A stretch of DNA of 64,000 bases from Branchiostoma lanceolatum (lineage: Eukaryota; Chordata; Leptocardii; Amphioxiformes; Branchiostomatidae). The notes under the pieces are model-generated. The model worked only from the letters and a program-made list of their open reading frames with translations. It had not been told where the DNA came from and made no database searches. Every line of letters starts with the position of its first letter. Position 1 is the first letter of the stretch. The position numbers and the translations under genes were made by a program. The stretch is taken from contig NC_089727.1 in the NCBI RefSeq assembly GCF_035083965.1, positions 11,475,501 through 11,539,500 on the forward strand. Reading direction: 5' to 3'. This document shows, one piece after another, positions 11,917 through 24,700 of the stretch.

Positions 11917-14900
11917 ATGGCCTTTCAGCCACGCGGCAAGAGAGAGATCCGGGCGACTGAAGCAGAGGTTGTGGGGAGCTTGTGTCGGTACGTCACACGC
12001 ACACGCTTTTGTCTGTCAAAGCACCGATATTTCCATTTTTCATTTCAAATTAAGGGCTTGTTTTTGCACGAAACCATATCATCAGTGTTCCCAAGCCTTC
12101 GTGTATTACGGGAAAATTATGCTACTCTCAATTTGCTGTCGTTCAGTAGAGAAATATCCTTATAAAATCATGCCTTGTGGGGCGTTGTCGCCTTCTGTGT
12201 TGCAATCTTGACTGCAAGCCCACGTGAGCTGGTGCTGTCGTTGTCCACACTTTCTATTTCCCTTTCGTTTATCTCAGTTACTGCAAAACGATCACGGTAA
12301 TCTATGTTAAACTGTTAAGTATATTTGACATGACGTCTTGCGGTTGTTGAAAATGTTTCTAAATGCTGTTAAACGGCCAGAATTCAGATTTGTTGGGCGT
12401 TGTCTCCTCGTGTTTTGTTGCAATCCTGCCAGCTGGCCCACGTGAAACCATCTTTGTGTTTTCCTTTCCGCATTTTCTGCTCCGGGGAAATAGGTCATAT
12501 TCGGTCCGTGTCTTGTCGTATATGAAGCGGAGCCGACGCCCAGCTGAGTCCAATAATCATGCCCCGAATCTTGTTGGATCTCCAGACAGGAAAAATCGAT
12601 GAAATTTTCATTATTTCTGGACATTTCAACGGCGCTTGTGGGCTCACGTGGTCCGGGTTCCGCGCCGCTCCGAGGCCCGCCGACGCTACTGTGTGGTACC
12701 CGTATTTCATCACAAATCTCCACATTTTTGCCATATTAATGTACTATTTCCCACCAATTGTACCCCAGTAATTTAGTGCTGGTATCGCTATACGTGAACA
12801 CTGACAGATGTTGACATTTTGAGGCCGTTGATTGGGTATTTTTCACAAGACACTTTTGATGTATTTCTCACACCGCTACATCAACAATATGCCCCATATG
12901 GAAAGGAAAATGGGGAAGTGTAGCAAGCCACACCTTAGATATCTTCCACACATTTCAGCGAGTCCTGATGAGGTTTGTTGTGAATGTACCAAAACACGGC
13001 TTTATTTTGGTGCCATGTGTTGGTTGTAGTATTTGCACGATGTGGGTGATCTTTGTCCCCACGGCCACACAGGCCGCCCCACGCTTGTGCCCAACAAGAC
13101 GTGACAGTCATCAATCGACCTCTATTTTCCTACCCAAATCGTTCTATTTTTGTTCAATATTTCTCAACGAGAAGCGTGATGTCTGTTGTAGATGTCATAT
13201 GTATATTAAAGCGGTGATCGTAGGGATTCCTTTTGTTGTGGTGCCGGTGTTTTGTTTTGGTGTGTACCGTGTCCCGGTACGGCACATTCCTATCTCTAAC
13301 CAACTACGCAAATGTTGACATGGTTCCGAATTTATATTGACAGTTGGGGACGCAAAATGGGCCAATGGAAGAAAAATCACCTCTCATACAACACGGAATT
13401 GACTGTCTACTACAACGGGGAAAATAGTCGGTTCAGTGTTTTGACTGGTAGTGTTTTGAGCCTGAATAATTTATCACTGAGAAGACTAAAATTACACCTG
13501 TTCGCAGCACTACATCAAGCACTCCACTATATTTACGGAATTGTGTGTTGAATTGATGCCTTCTGTACAGTATCAAAAAAATGAGGGTAAAGAATGTTTA
13601 TCATTTCAAGAAGAGTAGGTCTACAACAACTATTAGTAATTCTTTCGGTCTCTTTAACAAACAATAGTCTAAAGTGTCACTCTATTTCCTTTATTATAGA
13701 AAAGCCCTCTGTTTATTTGTTTATATCGTGTGACTGTGCATCTGAGAACATAGAAAGTGAGAGTGAAATGAAAGGCGACTGTGGTTTCCCACTTGCCCTT
13801 GTTTTGTTTTTTCTTTGTGTTCCTTTCCCTTTCATGCATGTTTTGTTGTGTAGGAGGTGGGATAAAAGCCACCTGGCCTGATGTCTAGCAACCAAAAACA
13901 ATTTGCATAATAGCATGATGTCATGGTTGACAGGAGGGGGCGGAGTCAGGATGGAACAGCTGCTCCATATGTCATATGGTTGACTCCACTCAAACTTACC
14001 AAACATGGTAGTGTAAAGTACTCTGCCTGGATGGCAGTTTCATAGAAAATTATTTCATCTTTGTGGTCAATGAGAAACAGACAAGAAAAACATTTGAAGG
14101 AAGGCTTCTGTTTTTATCTCATTGAATTAAAAAAAGGAAGATAAATGTATGAGTGAAACATGTATGTACTTATGAATTGTCCATATATGGATTGCGAAAT
14201 GTTTTGTAGGTTAGAATTTCGGAAGACCTAGTAGTCTAAACAAGCCATACAGTGATGCACCTTCAGAATGTAAAAAGTATATCTCCCCAAAGACTAGTCC
14301 AGACTGTGCATGTCTCCCAGCTGGTAACACTTGTGTGTGTTCACACAGGCCACCTTGTCCTGTCCTGTTTGCCTGTCTGCAGTGCCCTGCTTGGGGGATT
14401 CTTATAAATTAGGCTAGTTAGTTATATTTATCCAGTTGTGTGTCTGTCCTGCTTGTGTTGTTGTAGGAGAACAAGTGGAGTTCTGTAGAGTCTGGAGGGT
14501 GTTTGTCCTGAAACAGGTGCCCCTCATTGTAGGGACCCTGGGACACTTTCCTCTGGCAGGGGCTGTACTGTTCTTCTCATGCATATCCTACCTCTCATAG
14601 GCATCACAAACAAGAACATTTCCGGTTGACTTTTTATGTGGAACACAAGAATTTCACTACAAAATCTATTCTGAATGGCCAAAGTGAATTTTGTAGGGCA
14701 AAGTGTATTATCCTGGTCTGATGTTGCATGTAAAACAGTAAATATCATTGATTGATTTTTGTGATATGTTCTGGAAGGAAGGAGCTAGTATTTAATGCAA
14801 CAGAAAATACCCCTATTACCCTGTACACCGCTTGTCATATGATTGAGCATATTAACCTGGACTCCCCATTGTGTGCACTTCTCACACATCAAAACACTGA

Positions 14901-17743
14901 TAATTGGTTCTGAATGTTTTCTGGCAACAGCACCTCCATTCATTAATATTTCATGATGTTATGATTTATAATGCAGCGTCAGGTCCTGTCAGTGTTGCTT
15001 CCCCAAATGATATTATTGTCAGTGTTTCATTACGTTTGTCTCCATGCAAAAAAGATTGGTGCTAAGATGTTCGAAACATATGCATTTTTTATTTAAGGTT
15101 ACAATACTATATTTCGCCATAACAAGGATGAATGAGAAACTACATAAGCAAGTAAACAAGCAAAGATGAATATATTCTTGATTGATGGGTAAAGATAAAG
15201 ATCGTATCATGAATCATAATCACACAATATTCAAATCAGTTTACCCAAACTGTTGAAGGCATGAGTAATTTTCACCAACTGGTAATTTTGAAGAGACATC
15301 AGCGCTCCTGTGTTGTGCTGGGCACCATGACAAGCAGATTGTTGATTGGCTAATTTGACTGCTCCAATCAGAATTGCAGGTCCACAGATGGGGTCTGAAG
15401 AGTGTTTGGCATTGTGCCAGACTGGGTCCCCTGGGAGAAGGGGTAATCAGGGAGCTGTATTGGGTAGCTTTCTATTACTGTGCCTACTGCCACCTGTTCT
15501 GCTCTAAATGCCGTGTCCTTAGTATGCCCTTTCAACAGTTTACACTAATCCTGTCAACTTGCCCCTTTACAGATCAATGAATCTAGGTTGTGTAGGTAAA
15601 TGGGAAGAAATTTAAGATGCACAGCTTGAAGATTTTTGCACTTTATCCTGTGAAAATGATTTGTTTTATTTCCGATATTTTTAGACTTCATATTTACACA
15701 GCTGGGTGGGTACTCTTGTCAAAGTTGACAAACTGATTTTTTATTGAGTTCAGCAAGATGAACATAATCCTGTTGGGACGTGTCTGTCCAAAGGTTGCCA
15801 TCAAACACTTGATGCGGTCTCAGATTTACTGTTGTGAGCTATAATACTTGTACAGTTGATGATATGTCATTTTATATTTGTAAGATATAGATTGATAGTA
15901 GCCAATTCAAAAGTTAGGACGTGTCATGTTGCCCTCTTTGAACAAGCTATACTGTGTTAAACCATATGTTTCTTGAATTTAAAGAGTTTTCTGTGTCTCG
16001 TTTCCCAGACTTGGGTCAGCATCCATGGAAAACGAGACTGTCCGCCGTGAGCACGAGCGGCGGATCCGGCGGGAGATCGCCAACAGCAACGAGCGCCGCC
16101 GCATGCAGAGCATCAACGCCGGGTTCCAGTCCCTGAAGACGCTGATTCCGCACAGTGATGGCGAGAAACTGAGCAAGGTACGCAGGTTCCGTATATGATG
16201 ATACAGAACAGCCGTGCTGGCAGGTCGTCAACAAACGGGTCATACCCTTGGACAGTGGCAGTGGGTCGATGGGATGTCATGTAGTTTCTCATTAAAGCTT
16301 AATCCCCTAAGGACTAAGTCATACCGATATGGTAAGGTTAAACATAATGAGTTGAACCACTGATATGTACATAAGTAGTTTGACATGTGCATATGTACAT
16401 TTTGATAACCTTATTTTTAAATCTTCCGGAGGATTAACAGTCAGCAGTTTCAATGCTGTGAAGTCTCAAACAGATAAGCTTGTCTTAACAAGTATTCTTT
16501 CCCTCCAGGCTGCCATCCTGCAGCAGACGGCAGAGTACATCTTCGCCCTGGAGCAGGACAAGACGCGCCTCCTGCACCAGAACTCCCAGCTCAAGCGAGC
16601 GCTCAGCGAGCTCATGGAAGGGAAGGGTGGCTCTCCGTCCCCCAAACGGAAGAAAATGGACAGCGAGAGCCGGGTGTCCGATGAGGGAATCGCCGATGTT
16701 GCTGATGACCATGAGAATATGGAAAACATAAAAAAGCAAATGCTGGATCTGCGGTGGGTCTCTTTCCAGATTTTTGCTCAGACTGTCCATTATGTTGATG
16801 ATCTACAATTAATGTGTAATATGTCATTTTTGTTTGTGACAGATGTTTTTGTTTGCTCAGTCTAAGTAAAGGTTATTGTTTAATTGATTGATAATTAATT
16901 CTGCCCACAGCTGTCAGTTGGACAAGGAGCGTCGGCTGCGGATGATGTTGGAGGAACAGAACCGTTCGCTGGAGGCGCAGCTGTACCCCGAGCGGCTGCG
17001 GGAGCTGGCCCACCAGGTGCAGATTCAGGCACAGCAGGACGTCCACCGGCGGATTGTGGAGCAACAACACCAGCTCATCCCACAGCAGGTGCAGGTACAG
17101 ATTCAGGTAAGGACCATCCTCCTCAAACACCTGGCTGATGTTTCGTCTTACTGTTCTCACTTGAAATTCTACTGTAAGTTTTCAAAGTTGACCTCGCTGA
17201 TGCTTCATCTTAATGTTGGCACTTTCTACTGAAATTCTAGTGTTCTGGTCTGTTCTATTTGGTTTTCAAAGCAATATTAGTAAAATCACTTCCCAAAGTC
17301 TTTCTATCCGTGCAGTTTTTGTGGTAGTTTTTGTGGTCAGTACTAACTTCAGAAATTTTCTCCAGCCCCAGCCGACCCCCGTCATCGCTGTACCTGTCTC
17401 CGCCATGACAACGGTTTCCCAGGACGCCGTGACCGCCTCCCGTCAGAGTCTGGACACCATCGTACAAGCCATCCAACACCTCGAGGGCAACAAAGTCCTG
17501 CAAGACCACATCAAACAGGACGACGAGTCCAGCATCGACCCCGACTCTGAACCAGAGCGCGAGGAGGTCGTCATGACGACAGAGGTAGCGACTCAAGCGA
17601 CGGAGGAGGAAGTTCTGGCGTCCACGGGTTCACCGGTCAGAGTAGAGCTGGTTCATCACGGGGACATCGTCAACCAAGGGGAGCTGGTGCGTCAACTCAG
17701 TCAGCAGGAGCTGACCTCCAGGCCGGGGGTCATCATCTCCTGA
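11917..17743 (+). CDS. TFAP4: Transcription factor AP-4 (bHLH-leucine zipper), five coding exons, complete
   Basis: Exons: 11917..11987, 16009..16177, 16509..16753, 16911..17106, 17366..17743; all junctions are GT-AG and in phase, giving 352 codons (human protein about 338). AP-4 is a nuclear dimeric factor that binds CAGCTG E-boxes. Exon 1 ends TEAEVVGSLC, matching the vertebrate N-terminal TEKEVIGGLC, which supports ATG 11917. The basic region and helix-loop-helix cover about residues 41-94 (RRIRREIANSNERRRMQSIN; the second helix AAILQQTAEYIFALEQ starts exon 3). A zipper follows directly; a second one is in exon 4 (QLDKERRLRMMLEEQNRSLE). Gln-rich repeats end exon 4, where the alternative donor GCAG|GTACAG exists. 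Exon 5 carries SRQSLDTIVQAIQHLEG, a conserved AP-4 block, then an acidic tail. Intron 1 is about 4 kb. Confidence 0.95.
11988..16008 (+). other. TFAP4: TFAP4 intron 1
   Basis: This 4-kb intron begins GTACGT and ends TTTCCCAG. I see no other exon in it that I can support. Several open frames on both strands (for example at 12307..12723) overlap one another and lack domain features. Long first introns often carry enhancers, but no specific site is evident by eye. Confidence 0.7.
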
Positions 17744-20624
17744 GGCCAGAGGGCATAGGTCATTTATGACCTGTTATGTGCATTCTTCAAATGGACTGCT
17801 GAAAGAAAGCACAGCCAGAGGCATTAAATCTCTTAGTTCTATTGTACATACAGTTCTCCGCTACACTACTTTGCTTGGCTCCAATCTCCCCGCGTCTGCC
17901 AGTCCTGGCATGTAGAACCGGTTTCACAGACTGTGAAGCACTTTCAATGTCAGTAGTGAGCCTTTCTTATGCTCCAGTCTGAATAGTTGTTCTTGTGTAT
18001 AACCTACACTGAAGAGTACAGTTATTTTTGTAGTAGAATTGCTTATTTAACAAACAAAGTTTATTGGTTGTATTCTTGTAAGAGCTTGGCAACAGTTGTA
18101 TTTTGAAGTTGTCTAAATACAGATGGTTATTTTTCAGAGGAGAGTTGTAATGGATGGTTTAGTCTAATTAGTTTCATCTAAATACTTTATTTATTATGTA
18201 TTTATCATATGATACACGGCAGCTTGTACTGAAAATGTCTTTTGTTCCAGATGTTGTAAATTGTGTTTTGTACAAATATAGCTTGTAGGATGTGGAGGAA
18301 AGTTGTTAGGTAAGAATTTATTCTGTTGTGTGTGTGTTTGTGTTGGATGTTTGTACGTATGACTGTTGGAGGAACAGAATTCATTTCATGTCACAAGTCT
18401 GGTCATGCAGCTTAGCTGGCATTGCATTCCATACGGGAAAACTTCTTGTACATATTATCTAGTTTAGTTTTGTATGTCAAGTAATTTGTGGTCTTATACG
18501 GCTCATTTTTGCATTGCTGTTGTATAAACATAATAGTTTAATACAGTAACATTGATATTTATTTTCATAGTTAATTTGTAATGTGTCACATAGCTAACAT
18601 TTACTAAGATATGTTCTATACATTGTACTGTTTATTTAGCACATAGGTTTATGCTAAACAAAAGTCCATTTTTTGAAGTTGAGATGGTTATGTCTGAATA
18701 TGAAGCACTGTGTGCCCACGTTTGGTGGCATAAGACATGCATGTGGAAAGAAATGTCCGAAGTCACTTGGTTGTATGTTGGCGGCATGAAGCACCTTTAA
18801 AAAGGCAGACATGAGAGATTTAAAACAGTTGTCAACCCCATAAAAAGAGTTTTATATTCCTAGAAGTGGTAAAAAAATTAGGACTGAGCTGGAGTTTGAG
18901 CCATTTTCTTTTGCAAAAAAAGAAAATGGCTGAAATCTAATTGGGTCTATCTTTCATTTCAAAAACTGTCAATTACTTCGGAATGAATATAAATTTCAGT
19001 CATCTTTTTGAATGATGAAAAAATGTTGAAATTCAACAGATAATAGATACGAAGATAAAATTGTTTTTGCAGAATATTTATTTTGATACAAAAGAATGTG
19101 GTGGGGTCCTAGACTTCTGGTCAGGTGTGGGTCTGAGACTTTGTCTTGTGTTTTGAGAACTTTGCTAAAGCAAATTCAGTATATACCTCTGAAAAAGGTT
19201 TGTTCTGTACGTTGGTTGTGTTGTTTGGAAGTTTCTGTAGGGTGTTGCTTGGACAGTATTCGTTCACTTGCTGTAACTAAGTGTAAGATCCCCTTAAACA
19301 TTTGGCAGTGACAACCTGTTCCTGCAATATGCACTGTGTTGTCTTCCTGTGTCTGTGTGACAGAAAATATGTGTGAGGACTCTCTTTCCTATGTCGTTGG
19401 GTATTAATGGTTACAATACTGGAGAGGAGTTTTCGGTACTCCTTTGACTGAACCCTCTCACTGATCCGTAGTTTCATGGGAATAGGTCTTGATAAGAAAA
19501 GAAATTGTTTTTATGATGTGTTTTGTGCAACAACCTGTGAATATTCTGGGTCTTGAATTGCAACTCGTCCAGTGTGGAATGGCCGAGTGTTGAAGCTACT
19601 GCCGTTTTTGGAATGGCGGGAAGGAAACCGATTGTAGACAGTTAAAATTCTTCAGACTACTCAAATGTTAATATTTTAGTTCTCTGGTACTGTATGATCA
19701 AGAGAAAGAATAACACCACTGGTGTTTGGTTGAGAAATATCTGCATATGTCAACATGAGTTCAAACTGAAATGTTCTGCAGACCCCAAAGTTTGGGACAG
19801 GCTGGCACTGGGAACCCAGGAATTAAATCAATGCTGCCTCAAGTTGGAAAAAATTGTCTGGGATGAGGAGCAGTTTTTGTGATGAAAACTCATTTTTGCA
19901 TTGGTGCCAAATTTGCAAGTAGGGGGGCGTATTCAAAGGTTGTATGTGTTTTTCGTATTACCACTGTTTGGAGATGGAGTGTTATGAAACATCGCACAAG
20001 CTCGATGGAGGTATGAATGTATGTGCTATTGTCACCTTACACTACTCTCCAAGCAGAGCTAGGGTTTCGGCTGGTTTTTAACGTGTTTTTAGGCGTTTTT
20101 GTCATGCCTTCTACTTTGTCATCGTTTTTGTTGTGTTTGCGACACAACAAAAACGATGACAAAGTAGAAGGCATGACAAAAACGCCTAAAAACACGTTAA
20201 AAACCAGCCGAAACCCTAGCTCTGCTTGGAGAGTAACCTTACACCAACTGTTGTCTAGTGTTGAATATGATTGTAGTTACTTGATTTATAAGAATCTATG
20301 TCTGTCCTGACCAGATTAAAGGCCTCATTGTTGAAGAATGAAAACTGGCTGGTCAACATATTGAATTGTATTGTGACAATGTCAGTACTGCATTAATACA
20401 GCAGAGCAAGGACATTGTATAATATCCTTGAGAAGATGGGAGAGCAAGCTTTGGCCATGACAGACATAGTTTCTATTCCTGTAAGATCACTACAGTGGTG
20501 AACTGTATTACTACTACATGTACACATAGAGTATAACTGCTGTCAAAACATTGAAGTTACAATTCTTAAGTTGACAGCTCTCAGGTTCTATTTATTCATG
20601 CATGTCTGTCCAATGCTCAATAAA
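17744..20624 (+). other. TFAP4: Probable long 3' UTR / downstream region of TFAP4
   Basis: AT-rich, no coding frame. The first clear AATAAA I noted after the stop codon is at 20619..20624, which would make a 2.9-kb 3' UTR that includes the palindromic transposon at 20043..20235. A TTTATT (AATAAA on the minus strand) at about 20590 could serve the convergent methyltransferase gene. The actual cleavage site cannot be fixed from sequence alone. Confidence 0.4.
20043..20235. mobile_element. Near-perfect palindromic MITE (TACTCTCCAAGCAGAG family) with 9-bp duplication
   Basis: Ends TACTCTCCAAGCAGAG and CTCTGCTTGGAGAGTA. The arms are perfectly complementary for more than 90 bp around the 7-base loop TTTGCGA. 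ACCTTACAC flanks both sides (20034..20042 and 20236..20244), a perfect 9-bp target duplication. Related, more decayed copies are at 28206..28377, 34661..34757 and, in part, 42690..42740 and 52150..52292. Arm identity indicates a very recent insertion. MULE-like by duplication length (inference). Confidence 0.85.
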
Positions 20625-21714
20625 ATACCTTTCTCATCACTAAACACTACATCTTGTACCCATATCTTGCGTCAAACATTATTCAAGAGATGTATCTAAA
20701 GTCAAAGTCCATGGGATTTGTCACCAATTAAGCTACTTATGCTTTGACCTGGTAACACATTTTAAAATGTCTACCAGAAAAAGGTACTTGGACAAATCAT
20801 AAGGATGTTGTGGCTTGAGTTGACTTCCTGGGTATTTTTCTCCGGCCAGAAAGCATCCACCATGAAAACTAGATTACATCAATGAGCCCTAAGCTTGCCT
20901 ATCACACTAATTAACCACATGCCCTGAGGTTTACTTATTTTGAAAACTTGCCCCAGCACTCACTTGCCAGAATGCAACTCCCACAGAAATACTTCATTAT
21001 CAAAACTCTCTTTGAATAATTTTAGGTGTACAGCAACAAGGTAACTTTACCACCACAAAAGTAGCAGCTGGAATGCTGTTTGCTAGGAGTTTGGGACTAT
21101 CAAACAGTAGTCCTACTATTGTACTGCGTTTGTGGTGGCAAAGGTTTGGTACAAAATGTGAATTTGCTGTTGACTTCCATTGATTTGTATATACATCAGT
21201 TCAAAGGCTAATGAGAAGTAATTCCCTCCTGTGCTCATTATCCAATAAGTACAGGCACAGCACAGTACTGAATTACCCTTGTGAATACAAGAATTGGCGG
21301 GTACAAACAATTCAAAACTTGCTTTGTAACTATGTTCAGACAGGTTGGGGTGTAGACAAGGATCACATTGATCAAAAGAGGAAATATTCAATACTCCAAA
21401 TTCCCATAAGGTACAATGTGTTCTCTATTTGAACTGGCATACGCAATGTGACGACTCAATCACAGATTTGCTGCTGACTAAGGTAAATTTTGCATTTGAA
21501 AAATTCTAGGGAATCATATAAATTATTAACTATTGTGAGAAAATTGTATCTAGTCTTTCACCCGCCATCTTTCACCTACCAATACCGGAAATTCATTTAC
21601 ATCAAACTTAAATTCAATCAGGCTTTGTCATCCATGTATGGCATCTATATACAACAGGATTCAGAAACTGTTTTAGATGAAAAACCAAGAGCAAAGTGCA
21701 TGAGCAAGACTGTC

Positions 21715-24700
21715 TCAGCGCTTCCTGAAGAGATGGAAGGACACCATCCACTCATTCCCATCCTTGTACTGGAAGACTTCAGAGCAGAACATGAAGAACA
21801 TCCTCCAGTTGAAGATCTGCTTGGCCGCGCCTTCTCCGTACGTCTTGGTCATGATCTCACGAACCTGATCTATGTTTGCATCCAGCTGGAAGTAAAAGCA
21901 TAACGTTACATGGTCAAAATTCTTGTTGTTATAACTCAGCCTTGTATGTTAAAACCATAGTGTGTGTAATTATGATGCGTAAGCACCTCCTAGGTATCAA
22001 TAACATCCCAGAGTACAGGTAGTCCATTGAAACAATGGCAAAAATAATGGTTGTCTAAGACTGAATGTACAGCCAGTGGAGGGGACAGTTTAACTGTACC
22101 CACCTTCTCCAGCCAGGTGTCCAGGGTCCTGGTGTAGTGTTTACCATTCATCCTCCAGTGGTCCACCAGACACACTTCATCCTACAGGGCAGAGGAACAG
22201 GACAATGTCATACATATGGTCCTACATATTCTGGGTTTAAATCCCTTGCAGGCCCTTATGTTGTGCCCTTAGAACCTCCAACGCAATGTCCCCCAATATG
22301 ATGCACTCCTTCATACTAGTATCTATTAAAACTGTGCATACCTGGGGGTGCTGCACTAGAGATCTCACAAACAGGCTACCTCAGTAGAGAGAAAACTGAC
22401 CTGGAAGTAGAGGAAGAGGTCGGCTGAGGGCATGGTCCCGCCGGTGAAGAAGTGTTTGGCCATCCACTCGGTGTCTGCGTCCTGTCGCGTGTCGAAGGCG
22501 TAGGGAAACTCCCTGTGGCACAGGATCTGTGTGAACAGCCGCCCGTCAGGCTTCAGCCACGACGACACCTTCTGGAACAGCCTCTCGTAGTTCCTCATGT
22601 GCTGGGGGAAAGGACAGATTGGAGCAAACAAACAGACTATATTTCATATCCTCTGAAACCGCCAAAAATTAAGCGCTTTGTGATATATAATATGATTTCA
22701 TAATTTTTTCTGGTTTCCAAAAAGCTCATTCTGTGGTACCGGTAGTTGAATTGGGGTCTCAAAAAAAAGTCATAGTACCCAGGGTGTCCAAGCAATGTCA
22801 CAAGCGAACTTTAAAGTAGCATTCTGGCATGGCTGGACAATTTTTAATTACCATATCTGTTGAATTCATTGTAAACTTCCAAATTATAAAAGTGATTACC
22901 TCAAACATCTCAATAGAGAAAATCCTATCGAATGTCTTGTCTGTGTTGAAGACATTGGCATCGGCAGTGACAGCCTCTAGACGATCGCTAAAGCCTCGCT
23001 GAGCGGCCTCGCCTGCAATGTACTCCCTCTGGGTCTGGGAGTTGGAAACACAGACCACCGTGCACTGTGGGTAGTTCTGTAGAACCCACAGACTCATGGC
23101 TCCCCACCCACAGCCAAGGTCCTGCAGATACATAAGGTAAATATTGAATTGTCAGAATATATTGTATTTTAGAAAATATGTTGAGGATGTACTACATGAC
23201 CCAGGGCTCGAAATTCATCTTTGGGAATAGGTGCACTGGTGCACCCAACTAAAAAAATTGGGTGCACAGAAAGAATTTTGGGTGCACCAGATAAAATAAA
23301 GTTGAATATTCTTCAGAACATAATTACAAAGTTTAACGCTGCTGCCTTTCTTAAGGACTTCAATCTGTACTTCAAAATTTAGGTGCACAGCTCCAATTTT
23401 GGGTGCACTGGGTGCACATGCACCCACTATTTCGAGCCCTGTCTGACCTATACCACTGTCTTGTTTACTGTTACAAATTTTTACAACTTTTACACTATTA
23501 GATAAAATCAACAGTATCTTGTGTATCTGACAGTGCATGTTTGTCATAGCGGCACAGACATGCACTCGCCGAGGCCAATAGTTCAAGATTCTAAAATCAC
23601 ACCTCCCTTAGAATTTTGCACAAGCAGAATTACTTCTTTTGACAACTAATTGATGAAACTCAGGTCAGTGAAGACACTTGCCATGACAGCATGTCCGTCT
23701 TCCAGCTTGGCTCGCTCTGCGTACATCTTCATCATGGCTTCCTCCGCTGGAATGGTCATCATTATATAACATTTACAGGACAATAAGTCAACAGGGCTGT
23801 ACAACTATGTGGGATGCATCATCACTTTACAAAAGCAGGGAAATAGGTGCACAGAAAAAATAAATTTTGGGTGCACCAAATAAAATAAAGTTGAATGTCA
23901 GCAAAACATAAGTTTGACACTACTGCCTCCTTTAATTAAGAACTTCAGTCTGTAATTGGCCAAATAGAGTCAAATGTTTGAAGGGAGTCGGCTACGGAGA
24001 TAGGGTCAAATTGGCCTATCTCCGTAGCCGACTCCCTTCAAACATTTGACTCTATTTGGCCAATTTCTACTATTTTCCTAGCAACCGGGGGAGACTGGTA
24101 GAGTCTACAATAGTGTACAAAAATATCTAGGTGCACTGGTCCACAGACAGTCAAAAATAAGGTGCACATACAAAGCATTGGAAGGTTTAATATCATATCA
24201 AACAGTTAAAGTGACCTTGTTGGGTAGAACTAACCTTGTTCCAGGTCATTGACCCCCTCTGGCCAATAGCAGCAGCTATATTTCCTCCACTTGCCCAGAA
24301 TCTGCAGTATAGAACAGTTTTATGAGCCTAATGATAATGTTTACATTGTGTACATCTGTACAGGATAATGTTTGGAATTTTCTGGCACTCAATTGACAGG
24401 ATGTTCCTGTCAATTAGAATTTGGGGCACTATTGACACCCCACTAATGACAGAATATTCCTGTCCATAAGAATTTTGGGCCCCTGACGGGATGTTTCAGT
24501 TTGATGGATTGTTGATATGGTTTAGAGGCTTGTGTGTTCCATGACCAGTAGTTTTTCTACCTATTTCTTTGACAAGAATTGACATCTAGTAGCCATGGCC
24601 TAGTAAGAAAGTCGGATCTTCAACCTTTCTCCACCACAGCACTAAAGTGACTACTTACTGTAGTGAAGTATTCCGTTGGGACTTCATAGTGTTGTTCATT

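Noticed and set aside
20017..20310. 97-residue plus-strand open frame
   Set aside because: It runs through a perfect palindromic transposon; openness comes from the inverted repeat, not from a protein gene.
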